Counted from the stretch's first letter, positions 1 to 6,527 are shown. The stretch: DNA of 7,305 bases from an uncultured Methylocystaceae bacterium (GCA_945956975.1 CAMFKC010000109.1:1-7305), one strand, 5' to 3'. Translations and numbers: made by a program. The notes: generated by a model from the sequence alone, not told the origin.

Positions 1-267
1 GGGGCGCGCGTCATCGTCGCGCTCCGCGGCACGGAGCAGGGGCCGCCGGAGGTGGACGTTGCACGATGGGCCAAGCCGCCACGTGCGGACTACCACTGCT
101 GGATATCGACCGATTCAGACCGCGACTGCACCATCGCCTACGACGACAATGAACTCCAGTGCTGGATGCCCTTGCCCACGACCGTCGACGCGTCGCGCGC
201 CTCCATCCGCGCGGCGCCGCTGCCCGAGGTGCCGCCGGACATGGAAGGCGGCGGCTCCGGCATCTGA
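1..267 (+). CDS. C-terminal end of an unrecognised protein (5' end outside window)
   Basis: The frame is open from the first base to a TGA at 265-267, giving 88 residues of C-terminus. Nearly every codon ends in G or C, as in the confident genes downstream, so it is probably coding. The overlapping frames here lack family resemblance. A GTG at position 52 could start a 71-residue protein, but the frame continues upstream to the edge, so a truncated larger gene is more likely. The fragment has three cysteines and several tryptophans (CWIST, RDCTIAYDD, LQCWMP), then a proline-rich end closing in GGGSGI. I do not recognise a family. The cysteines would fit an exported protein, but no signal peptide can be seen because the N-terminus is missing. 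It lies upstream of the transporter operon in the same direction, 105 bases away, with nothing tying it to transport. Confidence 0.6.
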   Translation, partial: GARVIVALRGTEQGPPEVDVARWAKPPRADYHCWISTDSDRDCTIAYDDNELQCWMPLPTTVDASRASIRAAPLPEVPPDMEGGGSGI

Positions 268-313
268 ATCCCTCCGGCACGATTTTCGCAGAGCGAATAG
301 ACGGTCGGTCTCC

Positions 314-343
314 TTGTATCGGCGCCTGCTTACCGATTAGGCT
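314..343 (+). promoter_or_regulatory. weak candidate promoter for the ABC transporter operon
   Basis: The 105-base gap between the upstream partial gene and the binding-protein gene contains TTGTAT at 314-319 and, 18 bases on, TAGGCT at 338-343. Each matches only about three positions of the housekeeping consensus. The placement would give a short leader of about 20-25 bases before the ATG at 373. No clear operator or riboswitch is visible in the gap. It is listed because a promoter is expected here, and the match itself is poor. Confidence 0.22.
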
Positions 344-361
344 GCGATGGCAAGGACAAAC

Positions 362-367
362 GGGAGG
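362..367 (+). promoter_or_regulatory. ribosome binding site of the binding-protein gene
   Basis: GGGAGG at 362-367, within a purine-rich GGGAGGGG run, lies five bases before the ATG at 373. It fixes this ATG as the start, and the residues that follow form a complete signal peptide. Confidence 0.7.
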
Positions 368-372
368 GGTTT

Positions 373-1956
373 ATGCGTTTCAGGAAATTCGCGCTGTCGG
401 CAACGCTTGCGACCATCGTGGCCGGTGGGGCCGCTGCAGTCGCGCCGGCCTCGGCCGAGACCGTCCTCAAGGCGGTCATGCATTCCGACGTGAAGATCAT
501 CGACCCGATCTGGACGACAGCCTATATCTCCCGCAACGTCGGCTACATGATCTACGACACGCTCTTCGCCCTGGACGCGAAGAACGAGGTCAAGCCGCAG
601 ATGGTCGACAAGGTCGACATCTCCGCCGACAAGCTCACCTACACTATGACCCTGCGCGACGGCCTGCTGTGGCATGACGGCCAGCCGGTTACGTCGGAGG
701 ATTGCATCCAGTCGCTCAAGCGCTGGTCCGCCAAGGATTCGCTCGGCCAGAAGGTCTTCACCGGCTTCGTGTCGGAGATTTCCGCTCCCGACGCCAAGAC
801 CATCGTCATCAAGCTGAAGGAGCCGACAGGTCTTCTGCTGTTCGCGCTGGCCAAGCCCTCGTCCAACGTGCCCTTCATGATGCCCAAGCGCATCGCCGAG
901 ACCGATCCGGGCAAGCAGATTTCGGAATTCATCGGCTCCGGCCCCTTCGTGCTCAAGAAGGATGAGTGGAAGCCCGGCGACAAGATCGTCTTCACCAAGT
1001 TCGACAAGTACAAGCCGCGCCCCGAGCCGGCCTCCGCCTTCGCGGGCGGAAAGGTGGTGAAGGTCGATCGCGTCGAATGGCTCGCCATTGCGGACGCACA
1101 ACAGGCGATCAACGCCCTTTCGGCGGGCGAGATCGACTACATGGAGCAACCGCCGCACGATCTGCTGCCGCTGATCAAGGCGGACGCCAATCTGAAGACC
1201 TTCGTGTCCAGCTCGACCGGCCAGTTCACCTTCCGGCCGAATTCGCTCGTGCCGCCGCTCAACAACCCAAAGATAAAGCAGGCGCTCTGGTATGCTTTCA
1301 ATCAGGAGGATTTCCTGAAGGCGACGGTCGGCAATGCGGAATATTACAAGGTCTGCAAGAGCTACTACCCTTGTTCGACCCCGCTTTCGACGACAGCCGG
1401 CATGGACGGGCTTCTGACCGGCAACGCCAAGAAGGCGCAGGAGCTGCTGAAGGAAGCCGGCTATGACGGAACGCCCATCGTGCTGATGGCGTCGACCGAC
1501 TTGCCGATCCTCACAAACCTCGGCCCTGTCGCCAAGCAGCTCATGGAGCGCGCGGGCTTCAAGGTCGACATGCAGTCGATGGACTGGCAGACGCTGGTCG
1601 CCCGCCGCAACAAGAAAGACCCGGCCAACGCCGGCGGCTGGAACGGCTTCAACACGGCCTGGGTGGGCGCGGACATTCTCAACCCGGTGCTGACGGCCTA
1701 TATGAACGCAGCCTGCGACAAGGCTCTGTTCGGCTGGCCGTGCGACGAGAAGATCGAGAAGCTGCGGACCGAGTTCATGAAGGCGCCGGATCTCGCCGCC
1801 CAGAAGAAGATCGCGGCGGAGGCGCAGGAAGAGGCGATCGCCTATACGACGCACATTCCGCTCGGCGAATATTCGCAGCCGATCGCCATGCGCAAGAATA
1901 TCGACGGCGTGATCGACGCCGCCGCGCCGGTCTTCTGGAACATCACGAAGAAATAA
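373..1956 (+). CDS. ABC transporter substrate-binding protein, SBP_bac_5 (DppA/OppA-like) family
   Basis: Periplasmic ligand-capturing subunit of a Dpp/Opp-type importer, 527 residues, a usual length for the family. Residues 1-28 are a Sec signal peptide: a basic start (MRFRK), a hydrophobic core, and a likely cut after ASA at position 28. There is no lipobox cysteine, so the mature protein should be soluble. The family signature is clear at residues 85-110 (LTYTMTLRDG, then LLWHDGQPVTSED). Later SBP_bac_5-like stretches include residues 187-210 (IGSGPFVLKKDEW) and 298-313 (NPKIKQALWYAFNQED). The mature protein has five cysteines (111, 328, 334, 448, 457). The spacing of 328/334 and 448/457 would allow two local disulfides, which is inference. 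It is the first gene of the operon. The family binds di- and oligopeptides, nickel, heme, glutathione, opines or sugars, and sequence alone does not choose among them. Confidence 0.95.
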   Translation: MRFRKFALSATLATIVAGGAAAVAPASAETVLKAVMHSDVKIIDPIWTTAYISRNVGYMIYDTLFALDAKNEVKPQMVDKVDISADKLTYTMTLRDGLLWHDGQPVTSEDCIQSLKRWSAKDSLGQKVFTGFVSEISAPDAKTIVIKLKEPTGLLLFALAKPSSNVPFMMPKRIAETDPGKQISEFIGSGPFVLKKDEWKPGDKIVFTKFDKYKPRPEPASAFAGGKVVKVDRVEWLAIADAQQAINALSAGEIDYMEQPPHDLLPLIKADANLKTFVSSSTGQFTFRPNSLVPPLNNPKIKQALWYAFNQEDFLKATVGNAEYYKVCKSYYPCSTPLSTTAGMDGLLTGNAKKAQELLKEAGYDGTPIVLMASTDLPILTNLGPVAKQLMERAGFKVDMQSMDWQTLVARRNKKDPANAGGWNGFNTAWVGADILNPVLTAYMNAACDKALFGWPCDEKIEKLRTEFMKAPDLAAQKKIAAEAQEEAIAYTTHIPLGEYSQPIAMRKNIDGVIDAAAPVFWNITKK

Positions 1957-1998
1957 CGGGTGCGCCCGGCGGCGTCGCAGCCGCCCTTCACGCCATCA

Positions 1999-2026
1999 CG
2001 CCGCGCGGCCTTTTCGTCGCGCGGCG
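1999..2026 (+). promoter_or_regulatory. strong intercistronic hairpin after the binding-protein gene
   Basis: Arms CGCCGCGCG (1999-2007) and CGCGCGGCG (2018-2026) are perfect reverse complements. A G-T and a C-G pair extend the stem to 11 pairs around the loop CTTTTC (2010-2015). The hairpin lies in the 88-base gap between the binding-protein stop and the first permease. No T-run follows it, so it is not a classical terminator. In several ABC operons (malE-malF is the known case) a structure at this place protects the upstream mRNA and so raises binding protein over permease. That role here is inference. Confidence 0.55.
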
Positions 2027-2044
2027 CCCCCACCCGGCAGGCTC

Positions 2045-2986
2045 ATGTTCGGTTACATCCTCAGGCGCCTCGTTTCGACCATCCCCGTGATGTTCATCGT
2101 CGCGCTCATCGTCTTCCTGATGCTGCGGCTGACGCCGTCGGACCCCGCCGCGATCATCGCGGGCGACAACGCCGATGCGTCGCAGGTCGCGATGATCCGC
2201 CAGCAGCTCGGCCTCGACAAGCCGCTCTTCGTCCAGCTTTTCGTCTGGCTGTCGTCGCTGGCGCACGGCGACCTCGGCGAAAGCTTCTTCTTCAAGAAAA
2301 CCGTCACCAGCCTGATCGCCGACCGCATCGAGCCGACGATCGCGCTCGCCGTCTTCACGCTGGTCATCGCGGTCGCCATCGCTGTGCCCCTCGGCATCTT
2401 CGCGGCCATGCGCCGCGGCAGCCTGCTGGACCGCATCGTCATGGGCTTCTCGGTAATGGGCTTTTCCGTGCCGGCCTTCGTCATCGGCTATGCGCTGATC
2501 TACGTCTTCGCCATCAAGCTGCAATGGCTGCCGGTGCAGGGCTACAGCCGCATCGCCGACGGCATCGAGCCCTGGGCCCGCTCGCTCGTCCTGCCGTCGC
2601 TGACGCTGGCCGTCATCTATGTCGCGCTGATCGCCCGCATGACGCGCACCAGCCTGCTGGAGGTGTTGGGCGAGGATTACATCCGCACCGCCTATTCGCG
2701 CGGCCTCACGCCGCTGCAAGTGCTGGTGCGTCATGCTCTGCCCAACGCCGCCGTGCCGATCATCACCGTCATCGGCCTCGGCGTCGCCCTGCTCATCGGC
2801 GGCGTGGTCGTCACCGAATCCGTCTTCGCCATTCCCGGCATCGGCCGCCTCACCGTGGACGCCGTTCTGGCGCGCGACTATCCGACCATTCAGGCCATCA
2901 TCCTGCTCTTCTCCTTCGTCTACGTGATGATCAATCTCATCATCGACGTCTCCTACACCTTGCTCGATCCGAGGATCCGCTATTGA
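2045..2986 (+). CDS. ABC transporter permease, DppB/OppB-like
   Basis: First membrane subunit of the importer, 313 residues, normal for DppB. The N-terminus (MFGYILRRLVSTIPVMFIVALIVFLMLRLTP, residues 1-31) is the family's typical first helix, followed by a periplasmic segment with GDNAD, QLGLDKP and the GDLGES motif (residues 75-80). Further helices lie near residues 99-121, 133-157, 181-197, 236-260 and 283-304. The cytoplasmic EAA coupling loop that contacts the ATPase is at 210-234 (EDYIRTAYSRGLT, then LVRHALPN). The C-terminus LLDPRIRY is typical. The ATG at 2045 has only a weak upstream GGCAGG at 2036-2041. The helix begins right at this start, so a later start is unlikely. The gene ends in the TTGA overlap with the next permease gene. 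Confidence 0.95.
   Translation: MFGYILRRLVSTIPVMFIVALIVFLMLRLTPSDPAAIIAGDNADASQVAMIRQQLGLDKPLFVQLFVWLSSLAHGDLGESFFFKKTVTSLIADRIEPTIALAVFTLVIAVAIAVPLGIFAAMRRGSLLDRIVMGFSVMGFSVPAFVIGYALIYVFAIKLQWLPVQGYSRIADGIEPWARSLVLPSLTLAVIYVALIARMTRTSLLEVLGEDYIRTAYSRGLTPLQVLVRHALPNAAVPIITVIGLGVALLIGGVVVTESVFAIPGIGRLTVDAVLARDYPTIQAIILLFSFVYVMINLIIDVSYTLLDPRIRY
2971..2975 (+). promoter_or_regulatory. ribosome binding site that decides the TTG start of the second permease
   Basis: GAGGA at 2971-2975, inside the end of the upstream permease gene, lies seven bases before the TTG at 2983. This is good spacing. It supports TTG as the initiation codon in the absence of any ATG or GTG that would keep the N-terminus and first helix whole. 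Confidence 0.6.
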
Positions 2987-3897
2987 GCGAGCGCGCGCAG
3001 ACCCAGACGTTCCGCGCCCTAGCCAAGCTGCGGGTGCCGGCGGCGGCGAAGGAGCCGGCGATCATCATTCCCGCCGTCATCCTTGGAATCATGGTCCTGA
3101 TCGCGATCCTTGCGCCATGGCTTGGCACGATCGACCCGACGCTGCTCGATCCCACCCAGCGCAACAAGCTGCCGGGCTTCGTCGGCCAGATCGTCCTGCC
3201 GGACGGCTCGAAGGCGCCCTTTACTTTCCATCTCGGCACCGACGCGCTTGGCCGCGACATCTACAGCCGCGTCCTCTACGGCACGCGCGTCTCGCTCATC
3301 ATCGGCGCGCTCGTCGCGATTTTCGCGACCGTCTTCGGCCTCGCCATCGGCATGGTGGCCGGCTACGTCCGCTGGTCGGACGGTCTGATCATGCGCTTCA
3401 TGGACGGCCTGATGGCCATCCCGCCGATCCTGCTCGCCATCGCGCTCGTCTCGCTCTCGCGCGCCGGCGTCACGGCGGTGGTCTTCGCCATCGCCATTCC
3501 AGAAATTCCCCGCGTGGTGCGCCTCGTGCGCGCCATCGTGCTCTCCATCCGCGAAGAGCCCTATGTCGAGGCGGCGGTGACGGCGGGCACGCCGACGCCG
3601 GTCCTGCTGTTCCGCCACGTGCTGCCGAACTGCATGGCGCCGCTGATCGTGCAGGCGACCTTCGTCGCCGCCTCCGCAATCCTGGTCGAATCCATCCTGT
3701 CGTTCCTCGGCGTCGGCATTCCGCCGGAAGTGCCGAGCTGGGGCAACATCATGGCGGCGGGCCGGCAGTATTTCCGCATCTTTCCGCACAACATGCTCTA
3801 TCCCGGCATCTGCATCGCGGTGACGGTGCTGTGCGTGAACGTTCTCGGCGACGCCTTGCGCGACCGCCTCGATCCCAAGCTGCGCAAGAGGGTGTGA
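2983..3897 (+). CDS. ABC transporter permease, DppC/OppC-like (TTG start)
   Basis: Second membrane subunit, 304 residues from a TTG start that overlaps the upstream stop codon (TTGA, four bases). The frame is also open far upstream, to 1960, but that stretch is the DppB-like gene in another frame and is not part of this protein. The first ATG, at 3090, would cut away most of helix 1 (residues 26-47), so TTG with its GAGGA site is preferred. The family's periplasmic-to-helix-2 signature is at residues 83-108 (HLGTDALGRDIYSRVLYGTR). The EAA coupling loop is at 191-215 (EEPYVEAAVTAGT, then LFRHVLPN). The conserved SFLGVGIPPEVPSWG is at 240-254, and the C-terminus GDALRDRLDPKLRKR is typical of DppC. 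It pairs with the DppB-like protein to form the channel. The stop TGA overlaps the ATPase ATG by one base. Confidence 0.93.
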   Translation: MSERAQTQTFRALAKLRVPAAAKEPAIIIPAVILGIMVLIAILAPWLGTIDPTLLDPTQRNKLPGFVGQIVLPDGSKAPFTFHLGTDALGRDIYSRVLYGTRVSLIIGALVAIFATVFGLAIGMVAGYVRWSDGLIMRFMDGLMAIPPILLAIALVSLSRAGVTAVVFAIAIPEIPRVVRLVRAIVLSIREEPYVEAAVTAGTPTPVLLFRHVLPNCMAPLIVQATFVAASAILVESILSFLGVGIPPEVPSWGNIMAAGRQYFRIFPHNMLYPGICIAVTVLCVNVLGDALRDRLDPKLRKRV

Positions 3898-5510
3898 TGG
3901 GCGACATTCTGGTTGTCGATCGCCTCACCGTCGAACTGCCGCCGGGCTCGGATCGTCCCTACGCGGTCGAGGACGTCTCCTTCTCCGTCGCGCCCGGCGA
4001 GATCGTCTGCGTCGTCGGCGAATCCGGCTCGGGCAAGTCGGTTTCGTCCTTCACCGTCATGGGCCTGCTGCCGCGCGAAGTGAAACCCATTGCCGGCTCC
4101 ATCAGGCTCGAGGGCGAGGAGCTGATGGGCGCTTCCGAGAAGCGCTATCGCGAATTGCGCGGCTCGCGCATGGCGATGATCTTCCAGGAGCCTATGACGG
4201 CGCTCAACCCGGTCAAGACGATCGGCGAGCAGATCGAGGAAGTGCTGAAGGTCCACACGCAGATGAGCCAGGCCGAGCGCCGCGCCCGCGTGATGGAGAC
4301 GATCGGGCAGGTGAACCTGCCCGATCCCGATCAGATCGTCCGCGCCTTTCCGCATCAATTGTCCGGCGGCCAGCGCCAGCGCGCCATGATCGCCGGCGCG
4401 CTCGCGCTGGACCCCGCGCTGCTGATCGCCGACGAGCCGACGACTGCGCTGGACGTGACGACGCAGGCGCAGATCCTTCAATTGATCGCGGATCTGCGCG
4501 CGCGGCGCGGCACGGGCGTCCTCTTCATTACCCACGATTTCGGCGTCGTCGCCGAGATCGCCCATCGCGTCGTCGTCATGCAGAAGGGCAAGGTGGTCGA
4601 GCAGGGTCTGGCCGACGACGTGCTCAACCGTCCCAAGCATCCCTACACGCAGATGCTGATCGGCGCCGTGCCTTCGCTGACGCCCGCAGACCGCAAGCCG
4701 CTCGACGGCGCGCCTGTGGTGCTGAATACGAGAAACCTGCGGAAAGTCTATTCCTCCGGCGGCCTGTTTCAGAAGAAGCGCGTGGTCGAGGCGGTGAAGG
4801 ATGTCTCGATCGACATCCGCCGCGGCGAGACCGTCGGCATCGTCGGCGAATCCGGCTCGGGCAAGTCGACCGTCGCGCGCTGCGTCGCGCGTCTCATCGA
4901 TCCCACCGCCGGCGAGATCGCCATCGACGGCGCAGATTATGCGAAACTGCCCGAGCGGTCCTTGCGCGATCATCGCAAGCGGATGCAGATCGTCTTCCAG
5001 GACCCCTATCGCTCGCTCAACCCCCGCCGCACGGTGGCGCAAAGCATGATCGAGGCGCCCGTCAATTTCGGCATGTCCGAGGCGGAGGCCCTGAGCCGCG
5101 CGGGCGACCTGCTCGACCTCGTCCACCTGCCGCGCCAGTCGCTCGACCGCTTCCCGCATCAATTCTCCGGCGGCCAGCGCCAGCGCATCTGCATCGCGCG
5201 CGCCCTCATGCCGCAGCCCGAGGTGCTGATCGCCGACGAGGCCGTCTCCGCGCTCGACGTTTCCGTGCAGGCGCAGGTGCTCAAACTGTTCGATGAGATC
5301 CGCGAGAAATTCTCGCTCGCGCTGCTCTTCATCACGCACGATCTGCGCGTCGCCGCCCAGATCTGCGATCGCATCGTCGTCATGCAGAAGGGCGCGGTGG
5401 TGGAGCAGGGGCCGACGAAAGAGGTCTTCGCCGCGCCCACGCACCCTTATACGCAGGCGCTGTTTGCGGCTGCGCCGGGAAAGACCATCGGCGTGAAGAT
5501 CACGGCGTGA
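3897..5510 (+). CDS. fused double ATPase of a dipeptide/oligopeptide-type ABC importer (DppD-DppF fusion)
   Basis: Energising subunit, 537 residues, with two complete nucleotide-binding domains in one chain. Domain 1: Walker A GESGSGKS (41-48), Q-loop Q97, signature LSGGQ (155-159), Walker B LLIADE with catalytic E180, switch H213, then an oligopeptide/dipeptide C-terminal motif HPYTQ (248-252). Domain 2: Walker A GESGSGKS (317-324), Q-loop Q368, signature FSGGQ (423-427), Walker B VLIADE with E448, H481, and HPYTQ (516-520). All catalytic residues are present in both halves, so both sites should be active. After Walker B the second half has DEA rather than the commoner DEP, a variant also known in GsiA-type proteins. 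The ATG overlaps the preceding stop (TGATG), with AAGAGG four to five bases upstream. The frame is open further upstream to 3117, but that is the DppC-like gene read out of frame. Similar fusions include GsiA and YejF; the substrate is not implied. Confidence 0.95.
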   Translation: MGDILVVDRLTVELPPGSDRPYAVEDVSFSVAPGEIVCVVGESGSGKSVSSFTVMGLLPREVKPIAGSIRLEGEELMGASEKRYRELRGSRMAMIFQEPMTALNPVKTIGEQIEEVLKVHTQMSQAERRARVMETIGQVNLPDPDQIVRAFPHQLSGGQRQRAMIAGALALDPALLIADEPTTALDVTTQAQILQLIADLRARRGTGVLFITHDFGVVAEIAHRVVVMQKGKVVEQGLADDVLNRPKHPYTQMLIGAVPSLTPADRKPLDGAPVVLNTRNLRKVYSSGGLFQKKRVVEAVKDVSIDIRRGETVGIVGESGSGKSTVARCVARLIDPTAGEIAIDGADYAKLPERSLRDHRKRMQIVFQDPYRSLNPRRTVAQSMIEAPVNFGMSEAEALSRAGDLLDLVHLPRQSLDRFPHQFSGGQRQRICIARALMPQPEVLIADEAVSALDVSVQAQVLKLFDEIREKFSLALLFITHDLRVAAQICDRIVVMQKGAVVEQGPTKEVFAAPTHPYTQALFAAAPGKTIGVKITA

Positions 5511-5545
5511 GAATGGATTTCATCGGGCGGCCCGGCAGTCAGAAA

Positions 5546-5653
5546 CCCTCATCCTGAGGAGCGCCGCAGGCGCGTCTCGAAGGATGGCGAACCAGCATTT
5601 CTAATTCTGCCATCCTTCGAGACGCCTGCTCCGCAGGCTCCTCAGGATAAGGA
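5546..5653. repeat. inverted pair of REP-like palindromic units between convergent genes
   Basis: Two units of about 43 bases lie head to head: unit 1 at 5546-5588 and unit 2 at 5609-5653, with a 20-base AT-richer spacer. The inner 17 bases of each arm (GCCATCCTTCGAGACGC at 5609-5625 and its complement at 5572-5588) match perfectly. The outer CTCCTCAGGAT segments also match, and only the centres diverge. Each unit has its own internal hairpin: GCGCC-gca-GGCGC at 5561-5573 and GCCTGC-tcc-GCAGGC at 5624-5638. Unit 1 also has CATCCT/AGGATG at its ends. The long stem could stop transcription from both sides, but no T-run is present. It looks like a dispersed intergenic element that I associate with Bradyrhizobium- and Methylobacterium-type genomes. 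That association is recalled and was not searched. Confidence 0.85.
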
Positions 5654-5704
5654 TTAGGGCTTTCGCGTCCTCATTTAGAGAACTCAAGCCGAATTCGCCG
5701 GACC

Positions 5705-6121
5705 TTAAGCTTTCGGTGCGACCACGCGGAACACCGCATTCGCCCGCGCGCAGACGTTTCCGTCGGCCGTGATGAAGGCCTGCGCGAAGCTCATCGTGCG
5801 GCCTGGCTTCACGAACACCGTGTCGATCTCGATCCATTGGCCGCGCTCGGCCACGCTCAGGAAGTCGACCGTCAAATTGGCCGTCAGCAGCCGCGGCCCA
5901 CCCTCGATGTGGAGCGCGCAGGACAGGCCCATGGCATTGTCGGCGAGCGTGGTCAGGAGGCCGCCGTGCACCAGCCCGCGCGAGTTGAGATGCGGTTCCG
6001 CCGCCCTCAGGCCGATGATCACGGCCTTGTCGGTGCGGCGCGAATAGATCGGCTCCCAGGGATCGGTCAGCGGCGAGCGGCGGAAGTGCCGCTCGAAGCC
6101 TGCGGGAACGGCGTCGGCCAT
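5705..6121 (-). CDS. PaaI-family hotdog-fold acyl-CoA thioesterase
   Basis: A 138-residue cytoplasmic protein, a usual length for single hotdog thioesterases, which cleave acyl- or aryl-CoA thioesters. The family core is at residues 46-62: N46, then GLVHGG (49-54), followed by the helix LLTTLADNAMGLSC with D61. N46, the HGG motif and D61 occupy the positions of the PaaI-type active site. Later strands follow the 4HBT pattern: LLTANLTVDFLSVA (78-91), IEIDTVFVKPGRTMSFAQAFI (97-117) and CARANAVFRV (124-133). The ATG overlaps the stop of the exported-protein gene by one base (TGATG). Only a weak ribosome site precedes it, so translational coupling is likely. The substrate is unknown. Nothing nearby points to phenylacetate degradation, so the name paaI is not applied. 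It converges with the transporter operon across the inverted repeat. Confidence 0.88.
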   Translation of the reverse strand: MADAVPAGFERHFRRSPLTDPWEPIYSRRTDKAVIIGLRAAEPHLNSRGLVHGGLLTTLADNAMGLSCALHIEGGPRLLTANLTVDFLSVAERGQWIEIDTVFVKPGRTMSFAQAFITADGNVCARANAVFRVVAPKA

Positions 6122-6453
6122 CAGTCCGTCAGAACCACCTTCGGATCATTGCAGAGGTCGACCTCCGCCTGATCGCCCGCGTCTTCGAATTTCCAGCTTG
6201 CGACATAGGCGCAGCCCTTGGCGCCCTTGATCGGCAATTTCGCCTTGGCGCCGCCGGCGATCGGCTTGGCCAACTTGGCGACGATCTTTTCCGGCTTGTC
6301 CGCGGCGGCCAGCGTGAAGGAGTCCAGCTTCGCGGCGCGCTGGTTCTGGATTTCGACGGATGATGGCGGCTTCGGCTTTTTCGCCTTTGGCGCCGCCGAG
6401 GCGCTGGAGGCTGCAAGGGCGAGTGCGGCGCCCACCAGAAACAGTCGAAACAT
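6121..6453 (-). CDS. small lysine-rich exported protein of unknown function
   Basis: A 110-residue protein whose first 20 residues are a clear signal peptide (MFRLFLVGAALALAASSASA, cut before APK). The mature part begins with a basic, proline-rich linker (KAKKPKPPSS, 23-32). A small domain with strand-like segments follows: VEIQNQRAAKLDSFTLAAAD, then IVAKLAKPIAGGAKAKLPIKGAKGC and SWKFEDAGDQAEVDLCNDPKVVLTD. It has exactly two cysteines, C81 and C101, both in the exported part, so one disulfide is plausible. I do not recognise a named family; similar short rhizobial periplasmic proteins seem to exist, but this is recollection. It is the first gene of a two-gene unit with the thioesterase, overlapping by one base. 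The start is chosen because the signal peptide begins exactly there. GGGGA lies a few bases upstream as a weak ribosome site. Confidence 0.75.
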   Translation of the reverse strand: MFRLFLVGAALALAASSASAAPKAKKPKPPSSVEIQNQRAAKLDSFTLAAADKPEKIVAKLAKPIAGGAKAKLPIKGAKGCAYVASWKFEDAGDQAEVDLCNDPKVVLTD

Positions 6454-6481
6454 GGCCGAATCCCCACGAGTTTACCGCCGG

Positions 6482-6510
6482 AGCATAGTCCCGGGGGCGC
6501 ATTCCGCCAA
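6482..6510 (-). promoter_or_regulatory. candidate promoter for the exported-protein/thioesterase unit
   Basis: On the minus strand, TTGGCG (6510-6505) and TATGCT (6487-6482) are separated by exactly 17 bases. Each matches the housekeeping consensus at four of six positions. The -10 lies 28 bases before the ATG at 6453, giving a leader of roughly 20 bases. This is the best promoter-like pair on this strand of the divergent spacer. Confidence 0.42.
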
Positions 6511-6527
6511 TCCGAGCCCCTGCGCCA

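Noticed and set aside
285..297. Small hairpin TTCGC-aga-GCGAA after the upstream partial gene, possible terminator
   Set aside because: Only five pairs and no following T-run; too weak to call a terminator.
159..677. Plus-strand open frame of 172 residues crossing into the binding-protein gene
   Set aside because: It is rich in Arg, His and Gly, overlaps two better-supported frames and ignores the signal peptide start at 373.
337..1854. Long minus-strand open frame (505 residues) opposite the binding-protein gene
   Set aside because: Arg/Leu/Gly/His/Asp-rich composition typical of the reverse complement of a GC-rich gene; no family motif, and it lies wholly against a clear SBP_bac_5 gene.
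1960..2982. Upstream extension of the DppC-like frame to make a 645-residue protein
   Set aside because: The extension is the DppB-like gene read in the wrong frame, Arg/His/Pro-rich and without membrane helices; the real protein starts at the TTG at 2983.
3117..3896. Upstream extension of the ATPase frame to make a 797-residue protein
   Set aside because: The added 260 residues are an out-of-frame reading of the DppC-like gene; the ATG at 3897 has a suitable ribosome site and begins a normal ATPase N-terminus.
3798..5444. Long minus-strand open frame (548 residues) opposite the ATPase gene
   Set aside because: Its composition (DDDA, QRRRH, HLR-type strings) is that of an antisense shadow; the plus strand has all ABC ATPase motifs in both halves.
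5601..5837. Minus-strand open frame of 78 residues across the inverted repeat and thioesterase end
   Set aside because: Part of it translates the palindromic repeat and the rest is the thioesterase gene out of frame.
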